Positions 1 through 8,548 of a DNA stretch of 64,000 nt are shown here, in pieces. The stretch is from Microbispora hainanensis. Its GTDB lineage: Bacteria > Actinomycetota > Actinomycetes > Streptosporangiales > Streptosporangiaceae. The stretch lies in assembly GCF_036186745.1 (NCBI RefSeq), contig NZ_CP108086.1, forward strand, positions 4,030,001 through 4,094,000, in the 5' to 3' direction. Every line of letters begins with the position of its first letter. The stretch's first letter is position 1. A program made the position numbers and the translations under genes. Under the pieces are notes generated by a model. It saw only the letters and a list, made by a program, of their open reading frames with translations. It made no database searches and had not been told where the DNA came from.

Positions 1-34
1 GTCTGAGATCAGTCCGAGATCAGTCTGGGATCGG
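1..34. repeat. 11-bp tandem repeat at window edge
   Basis: Three head-to-tail copies of an 11-bp unit (TCTGAGATCAG, TCCGAGATCAG, TCTGGGATCGG) lie just downstream of the GH3 stop codon. The array may continue beyond the left edge of the window. No function is evident. Confidence 0.6.
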
Positions 35-36
35 CG

Positions 37-3000
37 TCACGACCAGCCCTGCAGGCCGGCTCCGTACGGATAGAGGGGGTCGCCGTAGGTGGTGGGGACG
101 GTCTGGCCCGCGTCGATGCGGGCCCGGATCTCCGCACGCTGGGCGGCGGTCGCGCCCAGGTCGTAGGGGAGGTTCCAGTCTTCGACCGCGTCTTCGAGCA
201 CGTCGCCGCCGCCCGGCTTGAGGATCTGGTCGAGGCTGCGCGGGAGCTGCCACGGCAGGCGCCCGCGCGGGGTGTAGTCGCCGAACAGGAGGCTCGCCGT
301 GGCCGGGCCGACCTCCTCACCACCCCGGTACGTCACCACGATGGCGTCGGCCAGGCCGTTCCACTCGCTGATGACGATGGGCCGGGGAAGGGTCAGCACA
401 ACGACGACCGGAATGCCCTGGTTCTTGAAGTTCTGGATGACGGCAAGCTGGTCGGCGGGCAACTGGGGTCGCTCCTTCACCCAGGCGGTGGCGTGCGTGT
501 AGGTCGGCTCGCCGACGGCCACGATCGCCAGCTTGGGTGAGGGCCCGGTGTCCTGATAGACGTTGACGCCCTCGGTGGCCGCCCGCGCCCTGACCGCGTC
601 CAGCAGGGTCTTCGAGCCGTACTCCTCGTGGAAGTAGCTCGTCCAGATGCAGCAGGCCGTGCCGTCGGTGGCCCGCGGACCGGCGACCACGATGTTGTCG
701 CCCGCCTTGAGCTTCAGCGGCAGCACGCCGTTGTTCTTGAGCAGCGTGTCGGACTCCCGGGCGGCCTGGTTGGCGAGCGCGACGTACGACGGCTGGTGGA
801 ACCGGTAGGGCCCGTTCACCGGGTCGCCGTACGGGCGCTCGAACACGCCGAGCGTGAACTTCAGGCGCAGGATCCGGGTCACCGCGTCGTTGATCCGCGC
901 CATGGGCACGTTGGCGAGGAAGGTCGCCATCGTGAACCCCTCTGCGCCGGGGTCGGCCCCGCCCATCACGTCCGAGCCGGCGTTCGCGGCCTTGACCCAG
1001 ACCGTGGACGGCAGCCAGTCGGTCGTGATGAGACCGGTGTAGCCGAGGTTGTCACGCAGGTAGTCGAGGATCGGCTTGCTGTCGCCCGCGCCCGACCCGC
1101 CCGGGTCGAGGTAGGAGCTCCCGGCGTAGCCCGGCATGATGTTGACCGCACCGGCCTCCATCGCGGCCCTGAACGGGATCATGTGATATTTGATCGTCAC
1201 CGCGTCGTAGGTGATGCCGGCCTCGCCGCCCGCGCCCTCACCCGGCCAGTGCTTGACGGTCGCCAGCACCGAGCCGGGGTTGAGCTCGGGGCCGCCCTGC
1301 AGCCCGGCCACCAGCGCGCGGACCTGCGCCGCCGCGACGTCGGCGTTCTCGCCGTTGCCCTCCTGGATGCGGGGGTAGAGGACCTTGGTGCCGACCTCGG
1401 CCAGCGGGCCGAGCACGCCGCGCGCCCCGACCTCCAGCTCCTCGCGGCGCTGCATGTCGCCCAGCTTGTAGTCGAGCGCGTAGTCCTTGCCCGCCGCGAG
1501 CGTGCTCTGCAGCGGATAGGTGGTCTGATATCCGGCGATGGTGTCGCCCGCCGAGACGGGCGGGATGCCCAGCCGGGTCCCCGACGCGGCCAGCAGCACG
1601 GCGTGCAGGTCGTTCGGCAGCGCCGGGCCGAAGTGCCACCCCGACAGCGGGTAGGTCTGGGCGTTGTAGAACATCTGGTACGCCTTCTCCTCGGGGGTCA
1701 TCCTGCCGAGAAGGTCGTTGACGCGGGTCTCGATCGGCAGCCGCCAGTTCTCGTACGGCTCGATCGTGCCGTTCTTGTTGAGGTCACGGGCGCCCTGGAC
1801 GATCGGGACGCCGTCGGCGACCTGCTCGATGTCGGGCAGATAGAGGCTGAAGGTGCGGATGTTCGAGGTCGTCCTGGCGCCCGAGCCGCTCACCGCGACG
1901 ACGTACCACTTGTACGTCCACCGGTCGGGGATGTCCCAGGTGGGCGTGTAGGTGGTGCCGGTCGGCTCGGCGACCTTGGTGTAGAGGTCGATGAGGTTGC
2001 CCGAGGCGGTGAAGTCGTAGTCGGTGCGGCTGACGTTCAGCCAGACCTCGTAGCGCACCGCGCCGGAGACGGCCGCCCAGGAGAACGCCGGCCGCCGGGT
2101 GTCGGTGATCATGGCCTTGTCGGCGGGAGCCGACAGCGCGAACTGGCCGGTGGTAGCCGGGGCCTTGGCAGGCGGGGACAGCAGGGGAGCGGTCGTGGCC
2201 GCCGTGTCCACGGTGCCGAAGACCTGGAACTCCCACAGCGAGTAGCCGTAGCCCGTCGCCCGCGCCGTGCCGACGAAGCGGACGTAGCGGCCGTCGCCGG
2301 TGACGCTCAGGTTCTCGACGCCGCCCTTGCCGCTGGTCGTGGTGTAGATCGGCGTCCATGACGTGCCGTTGGCCGACACCTCGATCCGATAGCCGGTGGC
2401 GTACGCGGACTCCCAGTTGAGCGTGACGCCGGTGATGTGGGCGGCGCCGCCGAGGTCCACCCGCAGCCACTGGTCGTCGGAGTATTCACTCGACCAGCGG
2501 GTCGTCGTCCGCCCGTCGAGCGCCGCCGCCGGGGCGTTGCCGCCCTCCCACGACGACGCCGTCACCTGCTTGTACGCCGAGATCGGCGTGCCCGTCGGCG
2601 GGTCGGTCGGCGGGTCGGTCGGCGGGGGGTCGGTGGGGCCGCCGCCGTCGGCGTGGACGGCGAACTCCCACAGTGAGTAGCCCCAGCCGGTGGCGCGGGC
2701 GGTGCCGTACATACGGACGTAGCGGCCGGTGCCGTTGACGTCGAGGGTCTGTGTGCCGCCGGTGCCGGTGGTGGTGCTGTAGATGTCGGTCCAGGAGGTG
2801 GCGTTGTCGGACACCTGGACCTTGAAGGCGGTGGCGTACGCGGTCTCCCAGGTCAGGACGACCTTGCAGATCGTCCTGGCCGAGCCGAGGTCCACCTGGA
2901 GCCACTGCGGGTCCGCCGCCTCACTGGACCAGCGGGTGCCGGGGTCGCCGTCCACAGCCGCCGACGCGGGCGTCCCGGCGTTCTCGGTGGACGAGGTGGT

Positions 3001-3537
3001 CGCGGGCCGGTTCAGCGCGGCGTTGGGGGCGGTGCAGCCCGACGACGTGCCGGTCGTGCCGTAGACCTGGAACTCCCACAGTGAGTAGCCCCAGCCGGTG
3101 GCGCGGGCGGTGCCGTAGACCCGGACGTACCGGCCCGAGCCGGTCACGTTGAGGGTCTGTGTGCCGCCGGTGCCGGTGGTGGTGCTGTAGATGTCGGTCC
3201 AGGTGATGGCGTTGTCGGACACCTGGATCTTGAACGCCGTGGCGTAGGCGGCCTCCCAGTTGAGGACGACCTGGCTCAGCGTCGCCGAGGTGCCCAGGTC
3301 GACCTGGAGCCACTGCGGGTCGGCGAACTCGCTGGACCAGCGGGTGCCGGTGTCGCCGTCCACCGCCGCGGAGGCGGGTGTCCCGGCGTTCTCGGCGGAC
3401 GAGGCCGTCGCCGTCTTGCCCTGTGACAGCAGGACGGGCGCGGCGTACGCGGGCCCGGCGACGACGCTCGCGACCAGCGCGAGCGCCGCGGCCAGGATCA
3501 GGGAGAGCCCGCGCCGGAACGTGAGGGGATGTCTCAT
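37..3537 (-). CDS. Secreted GH3 beta-glucosidase-type enzyme with three CBM32 domains
   Basis: A predicted extracellular glycoside hydrolase of 1166 residues. A Sec signal peptide (about 1-32, ending in an AYA-A site) is followed by three F5/8-type-C/CBM32 modules (about 33-175, 178-315 and 330-460), with a Thr/Asp/Pro-rich linker before the third. An Ig/FN3-like module (about 480-565) leads into the GH3 barrel and C-terminal domain. The GH3 nucleophile is Asp840 in GLITTDW, and a KHWPGEG motif matches the substrate-binding Lys-His of the family. A DLNKNGTIEPYENW stretch just before the barrel looks like an EF-hand calcium loop. The reading frame stays open far upstream, but the signal peptide fixes the start here. 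It follows the GH64 gene by 17 bp, so it probably acts downstream of that enzyme on beta-1,3-gluco-oligosaccharides. Substrate is inferred from context. Confidence 0.88.
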   Translation of the reverse strand: MRHPLTFRRGLSLILAAALALVASVVAGPAYAAPVLLSQGKTATASSAENAGTPASAAVDGDTGTRWSSEFADPQWLQVDLGTSATLSQVVLNWEAAYATAFKIQVSDNAITWTDIYSTTTGTGGTQTLNVTGSGRYVRVYGTARATGWGYSLWEFQVYGTTGTSSGCTAPNAALNRPATTSSTENAGTPASAAVDGDPGTRWSSEAADPQWLQVDLGSARTICKVVLTWETAYATAFKVQVSDNATSWTDIYSTTTGTGGTQTLDVNGTGRYVRMYGTARATGWGYSLWEFAVHADGGGPTDPPPTDPPTDPPTGTPISAYKQVTASSWEGGNAPAAALDGRTTTRWSSEYSDDQWLRVDLGGAAHITGVTLNWESAYATGYRIEVSANGTSWTPIYTTTSGKGGVENLSVTGDGRYVRFVGTARATGYGYSLWEFQVFGTVDTAATTAPLLSPPAKAPATTGQFALSAPADKAMITDTRRPAFSWAAVSGAVRYEVWLNVSRTDYDFTASGNLIDLYTKVAEPTGTTYTPTWDIPDRWTYKWYVVAVSGSGARTTSNIRTFSLYLPDIEQVADGVPIVQGARDLNKNGTIEPYENWRLPIETRVNDLLGRMTPEEKAYQMFYNAQTYPLSGWHFGPALPNDLHAVLLAASGTRLGIPPVSAGDTIAGYQTTYPLQSTLAAGKDYALDYKLGDMQRREELEVGARGVLGPLAEVGTKVLYPRIQEGNGENADVAAAQVRALVAGLQGGPELNPGSVLATVKHWPGEGAGGEAGITYDAVTIKYHMIPFRAAMEAGAVNIMPGYAGSSYLDPGGSGAGDSKPILDYLRDNLGYTGLITTDWLPSTVWVKAANAGSDVMGGADPGAEGFTMATFLANVPMARINDAVTRILRLKFTLGVFERPYGDPVNGPYRFHQPSYVALANQAARESDTLLKNNGVLPLKLKAGDNIVVAGPRATDGTACCIWTSYFHEEYGSKTLLDAVRARAATEGVNVYQDTGPSPKLAIVAVGEPTYTHATAWVKERPQLPADQLAVIQNFKNQGIPVVVVLTLPRPIVISEWNGLADAIVVTYRGGEEVGPATASLLFGDYTPRGRLPWQLPRSLDQILKPGGGDVLEDAVEDWNLPYDLGATAAQRAEIRARIDAGQTVPTTYGDPLYPYGAGLQGWS

Positions 3538-3554
3538 GGCGTCTCCTGCCTGCG

Positions 3555-5351
3555 TTACCAGCCGACCGCGACGAGCAGCCACTGCGGGTCGCCGTGCGAG
3601 ATGAACGAGGACTGGCCCGCGTAGTCGTCGTACGGGAAGCCGTAGGCGAGCTTGCCGATGGCGTGGTCGTGCCAGAACTTCGCGTAGTAGTTCGCCGGCG
3701 CGGCCTTGTAGTAGTTCGACGGGTCCGACTGCTGGGCGTCGGACAGCCCGGCGACGTGCCGGTTGAGCGCCGCGCACATCTGCGGCGCCTCCGAGAGCGG
3801 CCCGGCGCACCCGGTGACCTGCGAGGTCGTCGCCGTCACGCCCTGCTGGGCGGCGTAGCCGGTGAAGTAGTTCGCGTACGCCCCGCCCGGCTGGAAGATC
3901 GACGCGCTGCCCGGAGCCGGGATGCGGTACGGCGCCTCCACCTGGGCCAGCGGCTTGAACTCGGCCGGCACCTCGTCGATGAACCGCTGGAACGTCGCCG
4001 CGCGCGACTCGGCGAAGGTGGCGTAGTCCTCGCCGACCGCCACGTCGTAGCCGTCGCGGGCGTGCAGGCGCATCGCGAGCTTCAGGCCGAACGCGTCCAC
4101 CCGGGTCGTGTTGCCGTTGAAGACCGAGGGCCCGACCGTGAACTCGATGAAGTCGTAGTAAGGGCTGTTGGGGGAGCCGAGGTAGAAGTACATGCGGCCC
4201 GCCGTGTTGGCCGGCATGTCGAAGTAGGGCTGCTCGGCGATCGAGTGGACCTGGCCGTTGTAGCTCCAGTAGACCTGCGAGTCGGGATACTGCCCGTTGG
4301 TCCGGTTGAGGATCTTGACCATGACGACGTTCTGGGCGGCCGGGATGTTCGAGGTGTCGCCCCAGAAGGCGTCGGGCGGGGTGGTCGGGCCGGTCGTCGG
4401 ATCGGTCGTCGGGTCGGTCGTCGGGTCGGTCGAGCCGCCCGTGGTGTTCACCGTGAAGCTCCACAGCGAGTAGCCCCAGGCGGTGGCGCGGGCGGTGCCG
4501 TACACGCGGACGTAGCGGCCGGTGCCGGTCACGTTGAGGGTTTGTGTGCCGCCGGTGCCGGTGGTGGTGCTGTAGATGTCGGTCCAGGTGGTGGCGTTGT
4601 CGGACACCTGGATCTTGAAGGCGGTGGCGTACGCGGTCTCCCAGGTCAGGACGACCTTGCAGATCGTCCTGGACGAGCCGAGGTCCACCTGGAGCCACTG
4701 CGGGTCGCTGAACGCGCTCGACCAGCGGGTCGCGCCGTTGCCGTCGACGGCCGCCGACGCCGGGGTGTCGGCGTTCTCGGCGGAGGAGGCGGTCGCCGGC
4801 CTGCCCTGGGCGGCGTCGGCCGTGCCGCACGCGGTGCCGGACGTCGTGCCGTACACCTGGAACTCCCACAGCGAGTAGCCGTAGGGGGTGGCGCGGGCGG
4901 TGCCGTAGACCCGGACGTACCGGCCCGAGCCGGTCACGTTGAGGGTTTGTGTGCCGCCGGTGCCGGTGGTGGTGGAGTAGATGTCGGTCCAGGTGGTGGC
5001 GTTGTCGGAGACCTGGATCCTGAAGGCCGTGGCGTAGGCGGCCTCCCAGGCGAGCACGACCTGGCTCAGCGTCGCCGAGGCGCCGAGGTCGACCTGGAGC
5101 CACTGCGGGTCGCTGAACGCGCTGGACCAGCGGGTGCCGGTGTCGCCGTCGACGGCGGCCGACGCCGGAGTGCCGGCGTTCTCGGTGGACGACGCCGTCG
5201 CGGTCTTTCCTTGCGACAGCAGCGCGGGCGCGGCCGTGGCCGGCGCTGATCCGGCCGCCGCCGCGACGACGCAGGCCACGACCAGGGCCAGTGCGCTGAG
5301 CACGGCCGTCAGGGCGCGTCGCGCGGGATGGATCGTCGAACGCTTGCTCAT
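3555..5351 (-). CDS. Secreted GH64 beta-1,3-glucanase with two CBM32 domains
   Basis: A 598-residue secreted protein with a signal peptide (about 1-41), two CBM32 modules (about 42-178 and 182-312), a TTDP-repeat linker (about 318-338) and a C-terminal domain (about 342-598) resembling GH64 (thaumatin-like, laminaripentaose-producing beta-1,3-glucanase). Family resemblance lies in the conserved tail, with NYYAKFWHDHAIGKLAYGF and PYDDYAGQSSF followed by a final GDPQWLL strand. GH64 enzymes cleave beta-1,3-glucan of fungal walls. A GAGGAA ribosome-binding sequence precedes the ATG. It is the first gene of a two-gene unit with the GH3 enzyme. Its CBM32 DNA is nearly identical to stretches of the GH3 gene, suggesting recent duplication or gene conversion. 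The GH64 assignment is by memory of the family and is good but not certain. Confidence 0.82.
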   Translation of the reverse strand: MSKRSTIHPARRALTAVLSALALVVACVVAAAAGSAPATAAPALLSQGKTATASSTENAGTPASAAVDGDTGTRWSSAFSDPQWLQVDLGASATLSQVVLAWEAAYATAFRIQVSDNATTWTDIYSTTTGTGGTQTLNVTGSGRYVRVYGTARATPYGYSLWEFQVYGTTSGTACGTADAAQGRPATASSAENADTPASAAVDGNGATRWSSAFSDPQWLQVDLGSSRTICKVVLTWETAYATAFKIQVSDNATTWTDIYSTTTGTGGTQTLNVTGTGRYVRVYGTARATAWGYSLWSFTVNTTGGSTDPTTDPTTDPTTGPTTPPDAFWGDTSNIPAAQNVVMVKILNRTNGQYPDSQVYWSYNGQVHSIAEQPYFDMPANTAGRMYFYLGSPNSPYYDFIEFTVGPSVFNGNTTRVDAFGLKLAMRLHARDGYDVAVGEDYATFAESRAATFQRFIDEVPAEFKPLAQVEAPYRIPAPGSASIFQPGGAYANYFTGYAAQQGVTATTSQVTGCAGPLSEAPQMCAALNRHVAGLSDAQQSDPSNYYKAAPANYYAKFWHDHAIGKLAYGFPYDDYAGQSSFISHGDPQWLLVAVGW

Positions 5352-5426
5352 GATGGCGATTCCTCTTCGGGGGGTGAAGGGAGCGAGCCCTGCCCCAGAG
5401 GATGATCGCCTTCGACACTTAGGTCA

Positions 5427-5443
5427 ATACTTGAATTTAGTAT
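5427..5443. promoter_or_regulatory. Inverted repeat in AT-rich patch upstream of the GH64-GH3 unit
   Basis: ATACT and AGTAT arms flank a 7-base centre in the only AT-rich stretch (about 5420-5460) upstream of the GH64 gene. It is a candidate promoter or operator. No convincing -35/-10 pair could be fixed, and no CebR-type palindrome is present. Confidence 0.3.
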
Positions 5444-5465
5444 GCAAGGAAATGATCATGAGGTC

Positions 5466-5510
5466 GCCGGTGCCGGTGCCGGTGCCGGTGCCGGTGTAGG
5501 TGTCGGTGTC
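5466..5510. repeat. GCCGGT hexanucleotide microsatellite
   Basis: Five perfect GCCGGT units (5466-5495) are followed by degenerate ones, in the gap between the start of the GH64 gene and the end of the marR gene. Confidence 0.7.
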
Positions 5511-5530
5511 AGGGTGCCGGTGTTCCGGGC

Positions 5531-5965
5531 CTACAGCCGGTCGAACACGGCGGCCAGCGTCTCGATCTCCTGTGGGGAGAGCTTGTCGGTGAAGTGGCGC
5601 CGGACGGCGGCGTCCAGGCCGGGGTGCGCGGAGTTGATGGCGGCGCGCCCGGCGTCGGTGAGGGCGACCATGACGCCGCCCGCGCGCTCGCGGGTGACGA
5701 GTCCGCGGCCGCTCATGCGGGTGAGCTGATGGGAGACGCGGGTGCGATCCCAGCCGAGCGACGCGGCGAGCTCGCTCTGGCGCAGGGCGCCGCCCGCCTT
5801 GCCGAGGGTGACGAGGATCGTCAGGTCCGGCTCGGACAGGCCTGCCGCCTCGGCGGTGTCCGCGATCACCCGGGCCCGGACGACCTCATGGGCGCGCTTG
5901 AAGGCGACCCAGAAGTCGACGGGCCCCGACTCGCCGTCGGCGGACTGTCTATCCGATGTTGACAT
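5531..5965 (-). CDS. MarR-family transcriptional regulator
   Basis: A 144-residue winged-helix protein. A MarR-type helix-turn-helix is visible in LRQSELAASLGWDRTRVSHQ and the following wing (GRGLVTRERAGGVMVALT). The start was chosen at an ATG preceded by GAGGAG. The frame extends 26 codons further upstream, but that extension runs through the operator region and is probably untranslated. The gene is divergent from an aldo/keto reductase, and two near-perfect palindromes lie between them, one overlapping this start codon. Autorepression plus control of the reductase operon is the natural inference. Members of the family often sense phenolic or oxidative ligands; the ligand here is unknown. 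Confidence 0.88.
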   Translation of the reverse strand: MSTSDRQSADGESGPVDFWVAFKRAHEVVRARVIADTAEAAGLSEPDLTILVTLGKAGGALRQSELAASLGWDRTRVSHQLTRMSGRGLVTRERAGGVMVALTDAGRAAINSAHPGLDAAVRRHFTDKLSPQEIETLAAVFDRL

Positions 5966-5972
5966 ATCAACA
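5957..5972. promoter_or_regulatory. Putative MarR operator 1
   Basis: TGTTGACATATCAACA: 6-bp arms (TGTTGA/TCAACA) with a 4-bp centre, overlapping the marR start codon. It is paired with an almost identical palindrome whose centre is 30 bp away. Confidence 0.65.
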
Positions 5973-5986
5973 CTCCTCTGACCTAA

Positions 5987-6002
5987 TGTTGAGATGTCAA
6001 CG
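5987..6002. promoter_or_regulatory. Putative MarR operator 2
   Basis: TGTTGAGATGTCAACG: GTTGA/TCAAC arms with a 4-bp centre, in the divergent marR/aldo-keto reductase promoter region. It lies about three helical turns from operator 1, so two dimers could bind the same DNA face. Confidence 0.65.
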
Positions 6003-6066
6003 CTAACAGACGGCCGTAATCGCGGCCCTGTCGGCGCGTCCACATCTCCCGCCCGCAGGAGGGTCC

Positions 6067-7083
6067 ATGCACACCCGACCTCTTGGAACCGGCGGCCCTC
6101 GGGTCGCCCCCATCGCCCTGGGCTGCGCAGGCATGTCCGACCACACCGCCCCCGCCGACGAGGCCGACGCCATCGCCACGATCCACGCGGCCCTCGACGC
6201 CGGCGTCACCCTCATCGACACGGCCGACTTCTACGGCATGGGCCACAACGAGGACCTCATCCGCCGCGCGCTGCGCCCCGGTGACCGCGACAAGGCGCTC
6301 CTGAGCGTGAAGTTCGGCGCTCTGCGGGGCCCTGACGGAGCCTTCGTCGGCATCGAGGGCCGGCCCGCCCACGTCAAGAACGCGCTCGCCTACTCGCTGC
6401 GCCGCCTCGGGACCGACCACATCGACGTCTACCGCCCCGCGCGCCTCGCCCCCGACACCCCGATCGAGGACACGATCGGCGCGATCTCCAAGCTGGTCCA
6501 GGCCGGGTACGTGCGCCACATCGGGCTCTCCGAAGTGGGGCCGGAGACCATCCGCCGTGCCCACGCCGTACACCCGATCTGCGATGTGCAGATCGAATAC
6601 TCCCTGTTCAGCCGGGACCCCGAGACCAACGGCATCCTCGCCACCTGCCGCGAGCTGGGGATCGGCGTCACCGCCTACAGGGTGCTCGCGCACGGCCTGC
6701 TCACCGGCGACTACCGGCAGCCCGCCGGAGGCGACCCGCGCGCCCACTGGCTGCCCCGCTTCCATCCCGGCAATCTCGCCGCGAACCTCGCCCTCGTCGA
6801 CCGGCTGCGGCCACTCGCCGGCGCGTACGGCATCAGCGTCGCGCAACTCGCCACCGCCTGGGTCGTCGCGCAGAACCGCGAGCGCGGCACCATCGTGGCC
6901 GTCCTGGGTGCCCGCCGTCCGCGTCGCATCGAGGAGGCCCTGGCCGCGGCCGAGGTCACCCTGACCGACGCGGACCTCCGCGCGATCGACGAGGCCGTCC
7001 CTGCCGGCGCGGTGGCCGGGACCCGGTACGCCGCACCCCTCATGACCCTGCTGGACAGCGAAAGGACAGGTCACACATCATGA
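6067..7083 (+). CDS. Aldo/keto reductase family oxidoreductase
   Basis: A 338-residue TIM-barrel NADPH-dependent oxidoreductase by family resemblance. The AKR signature residues Asp and Tyr lie in LIDTADFYG and the catalytic Lys in LLSVKFG. The fourth residue of the usual tetrad, His in YYQHRVDP-like motifs, appears replaced: the equivalent stretch reads DVYRPARLAP, placing Ala at that position. This substitution is a feature of some AKR subgroups as I recall them, so the protein may use another proton relay or act on unusual substrates. An AGGAGG ribosome-binding site precedes the ATG. The last four bases overlap the next gene (ATGA), so the two are translationally coupled. It is divergent from marR and probably repressed by it. 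Confidence 0.9.
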   Translation: MHTRPLGTGGPRVAPIALGCAGMSDHTAPADEADAIATIHAALDAGVTLIDTADFYGMGHNEDLIRRALRPGDRDKALLSVKFGALRGPDGAFVGIEGRPAHVKNALAYSLRRLGTDHIDVYRPARLAPDTPIEDTIGAISKLVQAGYVRHIGLSEVGPETIRRAHAVHPICDVQIEYSLFSRDPETNGILATCRELGIGVTAYRVLAHGLLTGDYRQPAGGDPRAHWLPRFHPGNLAANLALVDRLRPLAGAYGISVAQLATAWVVAQNRERGTIVAVLGARRPRRIEEALAAAEVTLTDADLRAIDEAVPAGAVAGTRYAAPLMTLLDSERTGHTS

Positions 7084-8321
7084 ACACCTCCACGTCACGC
7101 CTCGCCGAGCTGGCCAGGTCAGGCACGCCCGTCGGCGTAGGGATCATCGGACTCGGGGCGAACGGAAGCTGGGCCGAGCGCTCCCACCTGCCCGCCCTGC
7201 GCGCCGTCCCGGGATACGAGCTGCGGGCCCTGAGCACGAGCTCGAAGGAATCGGCGGAGCGCTCCGGGCACAAGCACGGAGTGTCGCGCACCTTCGGGAC
7301 GGCCGCCGAGCTGGCCGCCTGCGACGAGGTGGACCTCGTGGTCGTGGCGGTGAAGGTGCCGCACCACCGCGAGCTGGTGCGGACCGCGCTCGACGCCGGC
7401 AAGAGCGTGCTGTGCGAGTGGCCGCTCGGCAACGGGCTCGCGGAGGCCGAGGACATGGCACGGCAGGCGCGCGACCGCGCGGTGCCGACCATCGTGGGGC
7501 TTCAGGCGCGGTCGCACCCGGCCTTGGCCTACCTGCGGGATCTCGTGGCCGACGGCTACGTGGGGGAGGTGCTGTCCACGACCGTCGTCGGCTCCGGCGG
7601 CGCGTGGGGCGGCACCGTCGGCCCCGGCGACCACCACGTGCTCGACGCCGCCAACGGCATGACGCTGCTGACCATCCCCTTCGCGCACACCCTCGACGGG
7701 CTCGCGTCCGTCCTGGGCGAGCCCGAGGAACTGCGGATCGACCTGGCGTCCCGCCGTACGTCGGCCGTGGACACCGGGACCGGACGGCCCGTGCCCATGA
7801 CAGCGCCGGACCAGGTGGTGGCCTCGGGACGGCTGCCGGGCGGCGCGGTGCTCGCCGTCCACTACCGCGGGGGCGTCTCCCGGGGCACCAACTTCCGCTG
7901 GGAGATCAACGGCACCGAGGGCGACCTCGTCGTCACCGCCCCGATCGGCCATCTCCAGCTCAGCCCGATCACCATCGAAGGCAGCCGCGGGGCATCCACC
8001 GGGCTCGCTCCCCTGACGGTGCCCGAGTCCTACATCCGCGTCCCCGGGCTGGACCCCCGCGCCGACGCGCCTGCCTTCGCGGTCTCGCACGCCTACCAGC
8101 GGTTCTTTGACGACCTGCGTGAGGGCGGCATCTCGGGTGGCGGCTCAGGCAGCGCCTCGGGCAGCGCCTCGGGCAGCGCCTTGGGCCAGGCCTTGGGCCG
8201 CGGCTCCAGCGCCTTCGGCGACACCTCGGGCGGGACCTCGGGTGGCGCCTCGGGTGTGCCCGATTTCGCGCACGGCGCCGCACGGCACCGCAGCATCGAG
8301 TCCGTGGTCACGACGCCGTGA
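7080..8321 (+). CDS. Gfo/Idh/MocA-family dehydrogenase with C-terminal low-complexity insert
   Basis: A 413-residue NAD(P)-dependent dehydrogenase. The N-terminal Rossmann motif is VGIIGLGANGSW (about 20-31), and the family's central EWP-type motif appears as VLCEWPLGNG. Near the C terminus, between FFDDLREGG and VPDFAHGAARHRS, about 43 Gly/Ser/Ala-rich residues interrupt a region that normally runs straight through. The DNA there (about 8131-8262) is a degenerate 12-bp repeat based on GGCAGCGCCTCG. The same kind of expansion fills the DUF222 gene next door. The insert lies in a surface C-terminal segment and need not destroy activity. The gene is coupled to the upstream aldo/keto reductase by a 4-bp overlap, suggesting oxidation or reduction of a sugar or cyclitol, but no substrate can be named. 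Confidence 0.88.
   Translation: MNTSTSRLAELARSGTPVGVGIIGLGANGSWAERSHLPALRAVPGYELRALSTSSKESAERSGHKHGVSRTFGTAAELAACDEVDLVVVAVKVPHHRELVRTALDAGKSVLCEWPLGNGLAEAEDMARQARDRAVPTIVGLQARSHPALAYLRDLVADGYVGEVLSTTVVGSGGAWGGTVGPGDHHVLDAANGMTLLTIPFAHTLDGLASVLGEPEELRIDLASRRTSAVDTGTGRPVPMTAPDQVVASGRLPGGAVLAVHYRGGVSRGTNFRWEINGTEGDLVVTAPIGHLQLSPITIEGSRGASTGLAPLTVPESYIRVPGLDPRADAPAFAVSHAYQRFFDDLREGGISGGGSGSASGSASGSALGQALGRGSSAFGDTSGGTSGGASGVPDFAHGAARHRSIESVVTTP
8131..8262. repeat. 12-bp tandem repeat inside the Gfo/Idh/MocA gene
   Basis: Degenerate copies of a 12-bp unit (GGCAGCGCCTCG and variants such as GGCGGGACCTCG) encode a Gly/Ser/Ala-rich insert in frame. It is the leftmost array of a repeat-rich 4-kb stretch. 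Confidence 0.7.
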
Positions 8322-8334
8322 CCACGGCCCCTCA

Positions 8335-8440
8335 GCCGCCCGGCCGTACCGCGCGGCCCTGAGTGGGCCCCGGCCGCCTGGCCGTATCGCGCGGCCCTGA
8401 CCGTGGCCCCCGGCCGCCTGGCCGTATCGCGCGGCCCTGC
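8335..8440. repeat. 38-40 bp tandem repeat, three copies
   Basis: Three copies of a GC-rich unit containing GCCGTATCGCGCGGCCCTG start near 8335, 8373 and 8413. They lie between the convergent ends of the Gfo/Idh/MocA gene and the DUF222 gene. The unit is strongly self-complementary (GGCCG...CGGCC) and could also end transcription. Confidence 0.7.
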
Positions 8441-8548
8441 ACTGTACGTCGTCCGGTGCCTGCTCTCGCCTCACGCCCGCAGCCGCTGGGCCTGTCCGCG
8501 CGCCGCCCGGGCCTGCGCTGCGCATCGCTCACCCCCGTGCCTTCGGCC

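Noticed and set aside
3538-5418. N-terminal extension of the GH3 frame through the GH64 gene
   Set aside because: The frame is open by chance under the GH64 gene. A classical signal peptide begins at 3537, and the extension has no homology.
8335-8440. Possible CRISPR or attachment site
   Set aside because: Only three contiguous, degenerate copies without spacers, and no integrase gene nearby.
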